The position numbers were made by a program, and so were the translations under genes. Below are positions 27,819-39,955 of a stretch of DNA of 64,000 nucleotides, one piece after another. Position 1 is the stretch's first letter. Every line of letters starts with the position of its first letter. The notes beneath the pieces were generated by a model. That model was not told where the DNA came from and did not search any database. It was given only the letters and a program-made list of their open reading frames with translations. This DNA is from Temnopleurus reevesii. Lineage: Eukaryota; Echinodermata; Echinoidea; Temnopleuroida; Temnopleuridae. The DNA lies in NCBI GenBank assembly GCA_036244855.1, contig BQKZ01000622.1, positions 61,045-125,044 on the forward strand. Reading direction: 5' to 3'.

Positions 27819-28580
27819 GCTCCTCCCCAATGATATACTGGCAAAATTGCCCCTGGTTCTCTAAACTTTGTACAAAGATAAAAAAATCGGTCTCTATCTT
27901 TTTAAAACAAAATTTCGATGACTCTGCTGCCAACTTTGCATTTACATCTTTCAACAGAGTAACTTCATGGATCCCTATTGATCCCCATGATTTTGTATAA
28001 TAATTATTAATGGTTCTTTCTTTCTCCTTTTCTCTCTCTCTCTCTTTCTTCCACACTGGTATGAAGAATAAAATCAGACGATTTCAAGAGGGGTAGCCAT
28101 ATAACGGCAATCTGAGACGATATGTCGCAAAACATGCACTTCTTCAAGTTCATGGTTTCGACTTTCGTTCGCCGTCTACAGCTTCATGCAGGCATGTCTT
28201 TATGTGATACAAATACCATGTTACGCCATATTGGTATCAATGGATTAAAGATTGATCTCCATTCTAATCTCCTTTCATGAAGTCACACAAATGTTACTCA
28301 TCCGTATAGGGAACCCAAAAGAAATGTCCTTTGAGTGGCTTATGTCGACACAACAGAAGTCAGACAAGTGGTCAAAGGGTCTAAGGGTCCTTCTTGTTTC
28401 ATTTTCATTCTTCTTTCGTCTCATCTTTCTTGTACTCATCCTTTTCTTAGCTGGTCCAGTGATAAAAATGATCGATTGGTTTTTGCTTTGATACGGGGAG
28501 AGGTCAGAAGCCTAGCGAAACGCCTCAGCTCAAGCCGAGTCAAAGGACTTCTAATATCAGGGATCTCCTAAATCTTTTAT

Positions 28581-28671
28581 CCCTCTAAGCCCGCCTTTGT
28601 TAGGGCGTTAGAGGGCCAGGCAATGTGGGTAAATAGCTCTCTTTCGCAAAGCGAGAGGGGAGCTATTACCC
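28581..28671. other. Two adjacent hairpins
   Basis: Hairpin 1: CCCTCTAA (28581-28588) pairs with TTAGAGGG (28608-28615), extended by CCC/GGG. Hairpin 2: GGGTAAATAGCTC at 28627 onward pairs with GAGCTATTACCC ending near 28671, with one bulge, and inner CGC/GCG closes an AAA loop. The sequence is more GC-rich than its surroundings. It may be a small palindromic element or a structured RNA; no promoter was identified. Confidence 0.45.
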
Positions 28672-28679
28672 CTGCTATT

Positions 28680-31270
28680 CACGACCTATTCAAGAAAAGT
28701 TTAAGAAGACTTAATTCTTCCTCCTCTGTATTACGAAGTCAACTCAGATGAGAGGGGAGCAAATCAAACAAAGCGATAGGAATTTAGAATGGTTGGCATT
28801 CAATTGGTTAGCAAACTAAATATAAAGTAGCCTATTGATTCGGGAGTCCTGGCGCGGTAATGATTTTGCTTCTACTTAAGAATTGCCACCTCACTAAATG
28901 CCCATACTAATTATTTCAAATTACATTCCCAGAAGCTGTATAACCCTCTAGAGGTGCACCGGCAATAACGTTAATTGGACCGTTTGTGTTATTCAAGCTG
29001 AAATGTAGTTTCTTCTGTATTTTTAACAGAATTGAATCGAAAAAAAACCCTGAATAGATATAAAACTGAGATATAGAAGTACAGCGCTCTATAGAGTAAG
29101 GAGCAAAGTGGAGATGGAAATTTGGTTATGTTCATCATAGCCTCATGGGTTGTAACCTCTTTGGGAGCCACCTGGTAATTAGTCATTATTCGACTATTTC
29201 TCAGTCAGAAATGAATGATATTCAGTCAAACGCAACAAGTAATTACATGTAAATCTGCCTACATCTAGCAAAATCTGACTAGAATAATAATTTGCTCCCA
29301 GATGAAACCTTAATGGTTTGAATAATGTTTACTCTGTCAATTTATATATCGAGGCATTATCTATACCAGGACCTGGTCTTTTCTTCAAGCTATTTACTTC
29401 TCAATGTATGTTTTAAACCATCATAAGATATCACAGTTATCAGGTTTTATCAATACTATTTCCAAACTTGGCATTGTGGCATTAAACTGGCATCACTGCA
29501 TGAGGAGCTTCACAAAAAAAAAACTTTGATTAAATTGAGAGCATATTATGCATGTTTAGCAGATCTTTGATTTGGTCAGCTTGTTTCATTACCAGATTAT
29601 CTCAAAGTCTTTGATTTGTGAATCCGGATTTTAACGTTCCAATTAACAGCTCGATTGAATAACCTTGATATCCTTATTCGCACTAGGTGATGTGATTTCA
29701 ATGAAGATATATATTTGTAACATTCAATGCGGAGATTATGTCAGGTGTTAAAGGTCTAAACGCTTTTGTGTCTGCCAAACAATAAGGGTGTTTAATTCTT
29801 AAGACGGTGTTAATAGGTGACGGTGTATGCCATTCAAATACATCTTCCTTACTCAGTGTATAACCAATTCAAGGAGACATGCAATCGGATGCAATTTGAA
29901 TCAAAATTTATTTCGGATACGCCACGAACCTCTGAAAACAACAAATATGTTTATTTGCAATGGTTTCGATGTGAATCACGTTATTATTTCCTTTCTCTTT
30001 ACCTGCTTTCATGGCTTTAATGCGTCAAATAGGACACGTTTGGAAACAATGAATTAATCAATTATTATGTAAACCCTCGGGTAAGGAACGGTAAGGGAGA
30101 GGACTTCCTTAAACAGGATCCGATTGAGTTTCAAATAAAAAAAATATATAACGATACAGGCAGAATAATATATTCTGAAAAAAATTGACTGCAATTGTTT
30201 TATAACAAAGAATGTCATACAGACTACTCAATCATATAGATTTCTTGTCATTCCGATACATCTATAATTTTCCTCTTATCAGGTATTTAAATCATTAAGT
30301 TTTTTTATTGTCTTGATTTTTAACCTTCATTTTACGCATTATGATATTTATTGTTTGGTTTGTACTCATAAGCTGTCGAGAAACGGATGGTAATCAGGGT
30401 AATGGAGAGGAGTTTCTAATTATACCGGATCAGATGGGGTTTCAGAAAGCCCTTCATTACCTGCTCCAGTAGAAAGATGGCAAAGTAATATCAATCATTA
30501 TGATTGATGGAATATTTTGTGTGAATGCAGAAACTTTTCTCATCAATCAGTTTACATTTCTAAAATGCGGTGTTGCCCACTGCGGCGTTGGACGGGGTTC
30601 ATGTTTCTTTCATGTCTTGAAAACTTTACAGCGCCATCATTGTTTACTTTAGGTACATTTTTAACATTATGCCATATTCATGATTTTAGTAGGCCGGTTT
30701 ACTAATAGATTCAAACGTATGCACATTTCTTGGCAACTACCCTAGTCAGTTAGTTACGTGATATTCCATAGACCGATTAGTAACATCACTTGGAATACAG
30801 TTTGCAGTGATTGTCTAGTACTATGTCAGGCGAGCATCGGACAAACTTTTGGGGTTGTCCAGAACAATATGCTATGTGCGTCTTTATTACCTGCGTCTTT
30901 GTGCGTCAAGGGAGCGTTTTAATTTTTCAAAAATGATTGGCCGACGCAGACTACTAGTATTTAAAAATGCAAAGGCGTATAAGTCAGCCGTTACGTGCTT
31001 AGAGAACACACACACACACACAAAATGTCCATCGATGCAGATTATTCTGTATATCTGTTTATCTTCTAACCATTCTTTATTTCTTCCCATCTGCTCATGC
31101 TTTTTTTTCCTACACTTATTTTCATTTGTATGTTCATTTTTCCTGGCGTTCAAAAGGGTCCACATGTGGCAAAAGGTTCACAAAGATGAAGAGCTGAATT
31201 TTGGCACTGAACGTTAATGTTAATTGCATTTAAATCAAAGCGCCCACTTTTAGCTCCTTCAACCAATAAA
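28680..31270. other. No recognisable gene
   Basis: AT-rich. Two loosely similar 70-bp stretches near 30070 and 30380 (both with GGAGAGGA and GGATC) hint at an old duplication. The 122-codon ORF at 30849 overlaps one on the other strand and contains a CA repeat. Confidence 0.5.
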
Positions 31271-31276
31271 GAGCAC

Positions 31277-31363
<87 letters not shown>

Positions 31364-31365
31364 CA

Positions 31366-31422
<57 letters not shown>

Positions 31423-31542
31423 CTGATGATGATGATGATGACAATGATGATGATGATGATGATGATGATGATAATGATGATAATGATAACGATGGAGTTA
31501 ATAATGATGATGATAATGGAGATGATGATGATGATGATGATT
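31277..31542. repeat. Long (GAT)n microsatellite
   Basis: About 265 bp of TGA/GAT repeats with a few interruptions. Poly-Met, poly-Ser and poly-Ile frames over it are artefacts. Confidence 0.96.
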
Positions 31543-32112
31543 ATATCAATTCTGCTTTTCATTTTGTACGCTTGCCCATGTTTAGAGTAATCTTTAATTA
31601 TGCTAATTCAATGATTGATCTTTTTTTTATATTTGAGAAAACAAAACTGAAATCTACTATAAGTAAAGTTGTTTTTAATAAAAAGTCTAAATTGCTCTAG
31701 GATCTTCCGATGACCCTTTTCATGCACATGTACTGAAAATGTCTCACGGACATCCTTAGCACGGGACATCGATGCAGGTCTTCCTCACTCTCCCATGACC
31801 CCTCCCGATGGAATGCAGCAAGGTACACAGATCAGAGGAAGCCGATTAGCAAGGGGATGACACTCCATCTCATCTTACGTGTCATCAAAGCTTCCACTTG
31901 TTTGTCACTCTAACCCCGATCGCTAATCCATCGCTGGGGTCAAGATGGTTCGAACCGCGGCACTCTCAAGTCCAGTTTAGGACTCTATGTTCTATTAGCA
32001 CCTGCCTCTCCACATACCCTTGTTTGGCGACGAGGGGAATTTTTTACTTTTTTCGTTGAAATGCAGCGCACTATATACTTAACAGATGCACTGCTTAAAC
32101 CAAGGCAATTAT

Positions 32113-32114
32113 GC

Positions 32115-32161
<47 letters not shown>

Positions 32162-32385
32162 TCTCTTATTTACCCAGGGTAATGCACTTTCAGCTGTAAG
32201 CTGTTCTTCCAGCGGACCCTGCATAAAATAAAGTTATTATCACCCTTTTCCATTCTTAAATGCCGGGCGCCTGGCAAGAAGGCATGTGGTTCCATTTTTA
32301 TAAGTCTTTGGTATGACTCTGCCTGGGATCGAACCCACGACCTTCCGTTCATGAGGCAGACGCTCTACCCCAACCCCAATGATAA
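32113..32385 (-). repeat. tRNA-derived SINE with (TAA)n tail, minus strand
   Basis: On the minus strand the head (about 32378-32320) has an exact B box GGTTCGATCCC, an A-box-like TGGGGTAGAGCG and an anticodon loop CTCATGA (CAT, Met-like). The body of about 150 bp ends in CCCTGGGTAAATAAGAGAT, followed by a long (TTA)n tract that on the plus strand is (TAA)n at 32113-32160. Head, body and microsatellite tail in this order are diagnostic of a tRNA-derived SINE. The 60-codon minus ORF at 32170-32352 is SINE sequence. Family name not assigned. Confidence 0.82.
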
Positions 32386-32389
32386 TTAT

Positions 32390-33727
32390 TATTATGGGGA
32401 GCGGGGGGGGGGGCGCAAATGCGAAACTCTATCCGCAGTCTCATACGTGATCTCTGATTATGGGCGGGTTGAAGCAAGATGAATGTATAGCTTTCTTTAA
32501 TATCAATACTTTACTCTACATTAATTGTTATCTTTGTATGGCATTTATATCTCGTACCTTTGAATACTTATAAACAAAAATTAGTTTTGAATTCCATTAT
32601 TGAGAGGAAATTATTCGAAGATAAAGCGCATACAATACTCGCTGGTCGTTAACGAACATAAATTCATTAACGTTTCATATATCGATGTCAATTATCATCT
32701 ATTAAATATTGCAAAAACGGAAATGTAGTTGTAAAGAAAATGTAAAAAAAAAATCAATTTTCTTTCTTCCAGGGTATTTAATTGCAGTCTGGGGAATATG
32801 CCGCTAAACCTGGGTAAGGTCAATGATAATTTTGATCGAACCATTTTGTCGCCATTAAATCGAGATGTCAAGGATGACTATATTTGAGTTCATCTCTGTT
32901 TCTTTATCAACGGATCAACTAGGATCTTCATTAGTTTCGTGTGTATTTGTGGAATCATGACCCCTCACGAGTGGTCAAGCTCAAGCTACTTTTAGCCTTT
33001 GAAAATAGTCACGTGTTTCTATTCGATCCCTGCCTGCCGATTGATTTTTACCGTACTGTTAACATATAAGATTTGAACAGACTCTGTGCTCTTAGAATCA
33101 CAATTTCGAGCAAATTGAAATACACCAATATCTGTACCGGGCTAAGGAGCATTCAAAACGAAATTAAGGAAGAATGTTCAACTGGTGGACTATTTCAAAT
33201 TTCAGTAATGATTCAACAAATCTAAATTTGTGCTTTTTCCTTATACAGATCTTTAAAACATTCACAGGTATGTCTACCCCATATTATTTACATCGACTTT
33301 CTCTGAATCGATCTTTTGTGGAAAGTTAAAATTGTCTGTCATAATCATACATTAAATAAAACACTCTCTGCATCATAAAGGAATGTTATGGGCATTTTCT
33401 AACTGTATTTGATTATCGTTAGAATGGGGTGTTATCAAGAAGAAGAATAATAAAATAATACACATTTGTGAAAAAGTTTCAATATTATACCCAAAATGAT
33501 CTTTCAGTGTTACATTTCTTTGCACTTGTGAAGGTGCAAAGGGGGACATCTTTTTCTACTACAACTACTACTATTCCTATATTTGGATGCAAGGTGAGTC
33601 CAGTCCAATCACCAAATACGAATGATCAAAATCGAAGAATTCATCGAGAGAGTTTGATAACAATTTGCAATGATATGTTTTGACAACTGTATCAAACCTC
33701 TATTGCCCGTCTTTAACCCTCTCTGTG

Positions 33728-33766
<39 letters not shown>

Positions 33767-35724
33767 GACCGACAAATAGGAATAAATTTTTAATGTTGTA
33801 TTGTGAACATTAAGCGTCCGGTTCGAAATGTTAAGACTACTTAATGAAATTCAGTTTACCTTTCTGCCTATCAAAGATCATCACGTGCTGAACTGCCGCT
33901 TTACAGGATATCAAAGAAAGCGACAGCAACATTTGAGGAATACAACGACGCAATTACCTCGTACAAATACCACCGTAGCCAAAACGTAATAATTACAATA
34001 ATGAGCCCATAGAAACTTTAATTGCGTTTGACTAAGATCTCATGTCGGGATAGAATTGCTTGCAATTCTCCCTCCGACAAACGGAATCGCATACATTTGA
34101 ATTGCTAAGAACCTCTAGAGATTTGATGGTATATAGGCTATTCAAACAAGTCAAGTTGATACAAATCTCGTCTGTAAATGATGCTATAACTATTCTCAAG
34201 AGGTTTTATCATGTTTATAGTTATGAAGATGAGGAGGGCACGTGGGGACAAGGATAAGGTCAGGTGGGGATAAGGGTAGGGGACCCTTCTGATGGGCAGG
34301 TATCAAAGATTGAACGTCGATTGAAGATTGCAACACGGAAATGAATAGGAGGCGAAAGAGTTCTGTTTTCTTACTTCATTCAAACTTCATATCAAGGAAA
34401 AAATGAGTTATGAAAAGTGTTGACAATAAAAACACCCCTGCTAATGGTTCAACAATATTTGTTTCTTCCAACAAGGACAAAGTACATGAGAGAAGGGGGG
34501 GGGGGGGTGACGAAAAGTTATCCGTTTGTGAGAGATATCTTAACATAACGGCCCGAACTAGAATTTGTTAACGGGTGAGAGGTGGACAAAAAAACTTGTT
34601 GAAAGAGAATGAAATTGTTACAATTTGTGATAATCCTGATCTCAAAATCTAGTGTTGCCATAAAAAGAAAATTTGATTTTCTTAGCATAACTTTATAACA
34701 TGGCAATAACCATGTATACAAATACAAAACCATCATAATTTGATCAGTTTATTATTACAGCAAATCAATAAAATAGATACAGCATATCAATTATTCGAAT
34801 TGATGATGGGATGCATTTCGATCATCAATGAAGCATAACCCATGACTCATTTCTTCTCAAAACATACGAAAGCACTTTTCGGTTGTAAACAATCATGATC
34901 AAAATTGATTTGATTTCATTTCTTTGATTACTTTCCCTCCCGTCGTGAGGCAATGTCCTTATGAGTTCTGTAGGAGGAAAACAACTGTATTTCATACGTA
35001 CGAAAACGATCTTGATGCTTTTTACGACTATTCATTAGGTGAAATTGTACGTTATTAAATAAAACTCTCGTTTATAAGATAGTTTCATCCCTTCTCAAAT
35101 GATTAGGCGGGGTACTTCTTAACAAGATTATTTAAGCTAGTTAAAGACGAGACTGGGAGTAAAAACAAGCAACAGTCTAGTAATTAATCAAATTTGCGTT
35201 ATTTTATTGGATTCCCAGATAGTCATGCTTCGTGAGTATATTACGTGTCTTTTAAGAATAACTCGATTTAATACAGAAATCTTTCTCCGTAGAATAAAAT
35301 TCGTTGTTTTAACTTTAATGAAAAGATGCAACATATGTGATAATTTAGCAATTATTTTGCTTGATTTTTAGCATTTTCCTTTTAGTTTTTAAGAACTAAG
35401 AAGTTCCATGATGAGAAAGTTTCTGAGAAAAACATTTCCACTTTTCTGCAAAACAGTTAACAGTTGTTGACTCGTATAAAGCAATACATCGGGAAGCAAA
35501 TTGGGAATTACATAGAGTTGAATGCCATCAAATGTGTGAAAAAAAAATTCACAGCCTTGTCAAACGTAGGTGGCGCCATTTCACTTAATGATTAAGACAA
35601 CACTGAGCGTGTCCAAAAGGTAAGTCCATGGTTGGATATATGCCATAAGGTATATAACCGTATACCTCTAGGATATATATGCATAGTCTGTGCTCATGCA
35701 CCGTGGCAAAAAAAATTAATAAAA
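32390..35724. other. No recognisable gene
   Basis: AT-rich with a CA repeat at 33.7 kb and a short poly-G at 34495. No coding signal recognised. Confidence 0.55.
33730..33765. repeat. (CA)n microsatellite
   Basis: About 18 CA repeats. A shorter CA run is at 31004-31021. Confidence 0.95.
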
Positions 35725-36858
35725 CAAAATAGGAAAATAGATGCGCTCACACAACCATGATCACGTCGCGACGTCACTAATAGATGATTTCACAACTAAA
35801 GGAAACTGGCACCAGCAAACTAAAAACTATACTGTCAGATTGTGAGATTGACAAATACATGTACGCATTTAGCACACTAATTGTGGGATTAGTTATAATA
35901 AAAAAAAACCACGAAATTTGGTACATTCGTTAAGTATGCCATCTGATATCCTTTTTTTGCCTTGTTAAAGATATGAGAGCATCGCAGATCTGATCTAAAA
36001 TAGAGATGGAGGCATTCTTTATCAAATTCCCCACCATCGCTTATAAGAAAGCAGTAAAAGTGCAATTACAGACAGTTTATCAGAAGTAATATTTTACTTA
36101 TAACCTCATTCCTCGGGGAAAAAAATCAAATGTTTGTCATTTTGTAATGGGCTGACATTCCAGTTTGAAATTGTAACTTTTTTAAAGCTTTTTCTGCGAT
36201 GCAATATCACCCATGACAGAATATTTATTCTCTGACATGATTAGAAATATTTGAAACATTTACAGGCCTAAACAGTTTGAATAAATCCTCATTTTACATT
36301 TTGAGTAATATCAAACCTTGAGGGTGCCTGACCGATATTGAATATTGAACAGTATCTACAGAGGTTTCTTAAATAGACGATTTCGATAGAACTTAGAAAA
36401 TTCACTGTGTATACAATCGTGAAATCGTCGGAAAACAAGCAAAATGCATTAAAATTGTAAAGAAAAACGAGTTTTTGAAAGTGTTTACAATACGCCCAAA
36501 TACGTCCATGATATTGTTTTGTATTTGTTTGTTTGTTTGTTTTTCATTACTTTTGACAAAATCGGTTGCAAAATTTACAGTTACTTTGTGTCTATCAACA
36601 TTAATTTGTCTAATAGCGCTTCGCGCTAGCATCGCGAAAAAGTGAGGCAAATATACAGTCAAACCTGTCTATAGTGGCCACTGTCTAGAGGACCACCTGT
36701 CTACAGTGGCCACTTTTCTGTTTCCCTTGGGGTGGCCACTGTAGACAGGTTTGACTGTATATTGCATTATTTTCGACGTGTTGCATTGTAAGCTCTCCAA
36801 TCCATTTTAAGGAAAATATTCGTTGTGTGAAAGAGAAGGCTGGGCTAGTTGGGATTTA
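35725..36858. repeat. Copy A of locus 1, probable allelic duplicate
   Basis: This segment is repeated in direct orientation at 36860-38709, with only a single N (36859) between the two. It starts CAAAATAGGAAAATAG, exactly as copy B does after the N, and its last bases (GGCTGGGCTAGTTGGGATTT) match the end of copy B. Unique sequence continues beyond copy B. Substitutions and indels are scattered along the alignment. It differs from copy B by carrying a 102-bp palindromic MITE at 36656-36757 and lacking about 750 bp near 37481-38232. No coding content is seen. Confidence 0.85.
36656..36757. mobile_element. Palindromic TA-flanked MITE (Tc1/mariner-like)
   Basis: This 102-bp element has terminal inverted repeats of at least 26 bp starting CAGTCAAACCTGTCTA, with one mismatch between the two ends. 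TA dinucleotides flank it at 36654-36655 and 36758-36759. The allelic copy B has the unoccupied site (AAATATGTATTGCAT at 38582-38596). TA duplication and the CAGT start fit non-autonomous Tc1/mariner-type elements. It has no coding capacity. Confidence 0.88.
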
Positions 36859-36859
36859 N
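36859..36859. other. Single-N contig join between duplicate copies of locus 1
   Basis: The base is N, and the sequence to its right restarts the sequence found at 35725. This marks a scaffold join. Confidence 0.9.
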
Positions 36860-37282
36860 CAAAATAGGAAAATAGATGCGCTCACACAACCATGATCACG
36901 TCGCGACGTCACTAATAGATGATTTCACAACTAAAGGAAACTGGCACCAGCAAATTAATACTATACTGTCAAATTGTGAGATTGACAGATACGCATTTTA
37001 GCACAGTAATTGTGAGATTAGTTTAAAAAAAGAAAATAATCAAATTTGGTATATACAATTGTTAAGTATACCATCTGATATTATTTTTTGTTTGCCTTGT
37101 TTTAGATATAATAACATCGCAGATCTGATCTAACATAAAAGTGGGTGTATTCTTTCAAAATCCCCACTATAGCTTATTAGAAGTAAAAGTGCAATCACAG
37201 ACAGTTTGAACGTGTTATATGTATCAGAAGTAATATTTTACTTACAACCTCATTTCTCGGAAAAGGTCAAATGTTTGTCATT

Positions 37283-37332
37283 CTTCTTCTTCTTTCGTAT
37301 GAGTGCAGTAGTGTTTTATGCCACATCATGTT
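37283..37332. mobile_element. 50-bp insertion with 8-bp target duplication
   Basis: TTGTCATT at 37275-37282 is repeated at 37333-37340, and allelic copy A has one copy only. The inserted bases begin with a TTC microsatellite and show no terminal inverted repeats. An 8-bp duplication fits hAT-type or integrase-like insertion, but the insert is too short to classify. Confidence 0.4.
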
Positions 37333-37480
37333 TTGTCATTTTCTAATAGGTTGGCATTCCAGTTTGAAATGTTGACTCTTTTGCTTTTTCTACAATGCAA
37401 TATCAGCCATGACAGAATATATTCTATGACATGATTGGAAATATTTGAAACATTTACAGGCCTAAGTGATTTGAATAAAG

Positions 37481-38232
37481 CTGAATATTGGTTGGTTTTG
37501 TGGCTGGGTGGCGATATCCATCTATATTTGCGCTAGTCATTCGGGAATGAGACCGCACACCACCAATTATATTCCCATTGACTCATGTGTAAACAAAACA
37601 AAAACAAAGTAAAATGTAAAAAAATATCAAAAATACTTAGGAGCAGTAACATTCAGACTTGAATTTTTAGTACATCATCTTATTTTTAAATAGTCATGAA
37701 ATATGAAGTGTGGTCTTTCAGCTCATTCTCTCACAAAAGGGTCTGAAAATCAAACTACCTATAAATTTGCTAGTACCATGTTGGGATTTGAAGTTTTGCA
37801 CAAAACTGAAGAAAAAAAATGGTCCTAAAATCCCATTTGGACTATAATTCCTGCCATCTCATGAGACTCATCCAATCCATCAATAGTTCATTTTAATGCT
37901 CATTTGAAAATATTTTTGAAATATTTTTGAAAATATATTTGAAATATTGCCGGAATATCTGCCATTTGATTTGTTTGGTTATTTCTTTTAATTATATGAA
38001 TATGTGTGCGGTCTTCAGACTAGGGCTTTGAGAGCCCGAAAGTAGCATAATAGCGGCGGCAGCGGTGAATGGTTATTTTGAAATAGAATTGAGAAAAGGA
38101 GTTGAATATGTCAGATGACTTGATACAGATGGCGGCGTACATTAAAACACAGCCCGTATAAATGGCATATATGTATGCCTAAATATAAATGTCTATTTAA
38201 ACTTTACGGATAAACAAAGAATCGGAGCCAAG
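37481..38232. repeat. Copy-B-specific 750-bp segment with internal inverted repeat
   Basis: Copy A lacks this segment. It contains AGACCGCACAC at 37550-37560 and its exact complement GTGTGCGGTCT at 38005-38015, with weaker complementarity extending outward (CTAGTC on both arms). This could be a foldback element inside a larger indel. No ORF of note. Confidence 0.4.
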
Positions 38233-39240
38233 CAAACCTAGAGGGCGCCCGACATAATTATATTGAATATGACTATTATCTACAGAGGTTTCTAAAATGT
38301 ATAGACGTTTTCATTAGAACTTTGGCAGCTAAGATATTTCCAAATACACTGTGTATACAATTGTGAAATAGTCAGAAACAAGCAGAATGCAATATTGTAA
38401 AGAAAAAACAGGTTTTGAAAGTGTTTGAAACACGCCCAAATACGCACATGATATTGTTTTTGTTGTTGTTTTATTTTTCAATACTTTTGGCAAAATCGGT
38501 GGCAACATTTACAATTACTGTGTGTTTGTCAAAACTAATTTGTCGTTAGCCTCGGCGCTCGCATCGCGAAAAAGTGAGGCAAATATGTATTGCATTATTT
38601 TCGACGTGTTGCATTGTAAGCTCTCCAATCCATTTCAAGTAAAAAAAGAAAAAAAAAAAAGAAAAAAGGATTCGTTGTGTGAAAGAGAAGGCTGGGCTAG
38701 TTGGGATTTTCAGAAAACTGTTGCTTCAATAATTGTTTTATTTAATTTAGAAAAGGATATAATCAAATCATTTTCCGTCTCTTTGTTTAGCTTTAAGATT
38801 TCCGAGAGTGAATAAGTTTAACCAGATTGAATGCAAGTGCCTAATGAGATTATAAACAAATATTTGCACGTATACAAATAGACAATGTTGACCTTTCGAA
38901 AATTATTTGTTTAGTCCGAGTGCACCATACACGCAGATCATTTTTTTTATCATCTCCAAGACAAGTTATGATGTTTTTTTAGATAAAAGTCGTGTTTTTT
39001 ACAGAAGATTTTTTTTTTGTGAATGGATGTCAACTATTCGTTTTGTTTCATATTTTGGATCAGACACAATAAAGAAAGTTTCTTGATTCAATTTTCATAC
39101 ACTTTCTAGATCGGCGGTACATTAAATTAAATATTTACCGACGGAAAGGGGACATGTCATGCTTGTTGTCAACGGGGATACGTACAGTGATTGCGGTAAT
39201 TGAAATTTGACATGCGGCACAGAAACATATCCAGGTCGCT

Positions 39241-39246
<6 letters not shown>

Positions 39247-39281
<35 letters not shown>

Positions 39282-39321
39282 TCTCTCTCTCTCTCTCGCT
39301 CTCTGTCTCTCTCTTTCTGTC

Positions 39322-39366
<45 letters not shown>
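39247..39366. repeat. (CT)n with (CTGT)n interruptions
   Basis: CT repeats flanking CTGT repeats. The Arg-Glu and Leu-Ser ORFs on both strands are artefacts. Confidence 0.95.
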
Positions 39367-39372
<6 letters not shown>

Positions 39373-39955
39373 TCCCCTCATAGGCTTGTAGTTAAAACTT
39401 GCGTTACTTTAATTTCTTTACCTATCACATTTAATTTTCATAGATCTTATTGTGCCAAGTAAATATGATAAAGTTAACGTAAATACTATTAATGACTTAA
39501 AGGAGAAAAAACCAGGTCTTTGGGCTATTAGTGCTCGAAGGCAGGTGCAAGGGTTTATGATGTTCCGCAATCTTTCTTTGCTCCATTTTGTTTGCACCCC
39601 TTTTGAACCCCCACCACTTCAGGGGGCTAGCTGTAACATTAAGAGATACAATTGATTTTGCCAAATACTTACGATTAATATTTATCCGAAGTTTAATTGC
39701 ATTATTTATGCTCAGATGTTAGAGCCCTCGCCCTAAGTGAATAACTCAAACCCGTTCATTTTAAGGATAAGATTACCTTCCTTTCTTTCATTTTCCTATT
39801 TGCTGATCCGGCCTGTTCGCTTGCCCGCCGCAAACTTCTTTTTCCGTTAAAACAAAATCTCAGCTGCCAGAATCTGATGCTACCTAAATTATTGACGGTG
39901 TACATAAACTGTGATGTGAAAATATTAGGCTTCGAAATCAACGTTGTGTGCTTAA

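Larger units (their letters stand above)
36860..38709. repeat. Copy B of locus 1, probable allelic duplicate
   Basis: Direct-order counterpart of 35725-36858. Extra material relative to copy A is a 50-bp insertion at 37283-37332 bounded by TTGTCATT on both sides, and about 750 bp at 37481-38232 where copy A has only about 27 unrelated bases. It lacks the copy A MITE; the empty target is at 38583-38592. No recognisable gene. Confidence 0.85.

Noticed and set aside
30068..30446. Pair of loosely similar 70-bp stretches
   Set aside because: Similarity is too weak by eye to separate from shared composition.
31230..31590. Poly-Met, poly-Ser and poly-Ile ORFs of 61-110 codons
   Set aside because: Translations of the (GAT)n microsatellite in three frames.
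31905..31970. tRNA-like B box GGTTCGAACC on the minus strand
   Set aside because: The motif is palindromic, and I could not find a matching A box or cloverleaf.
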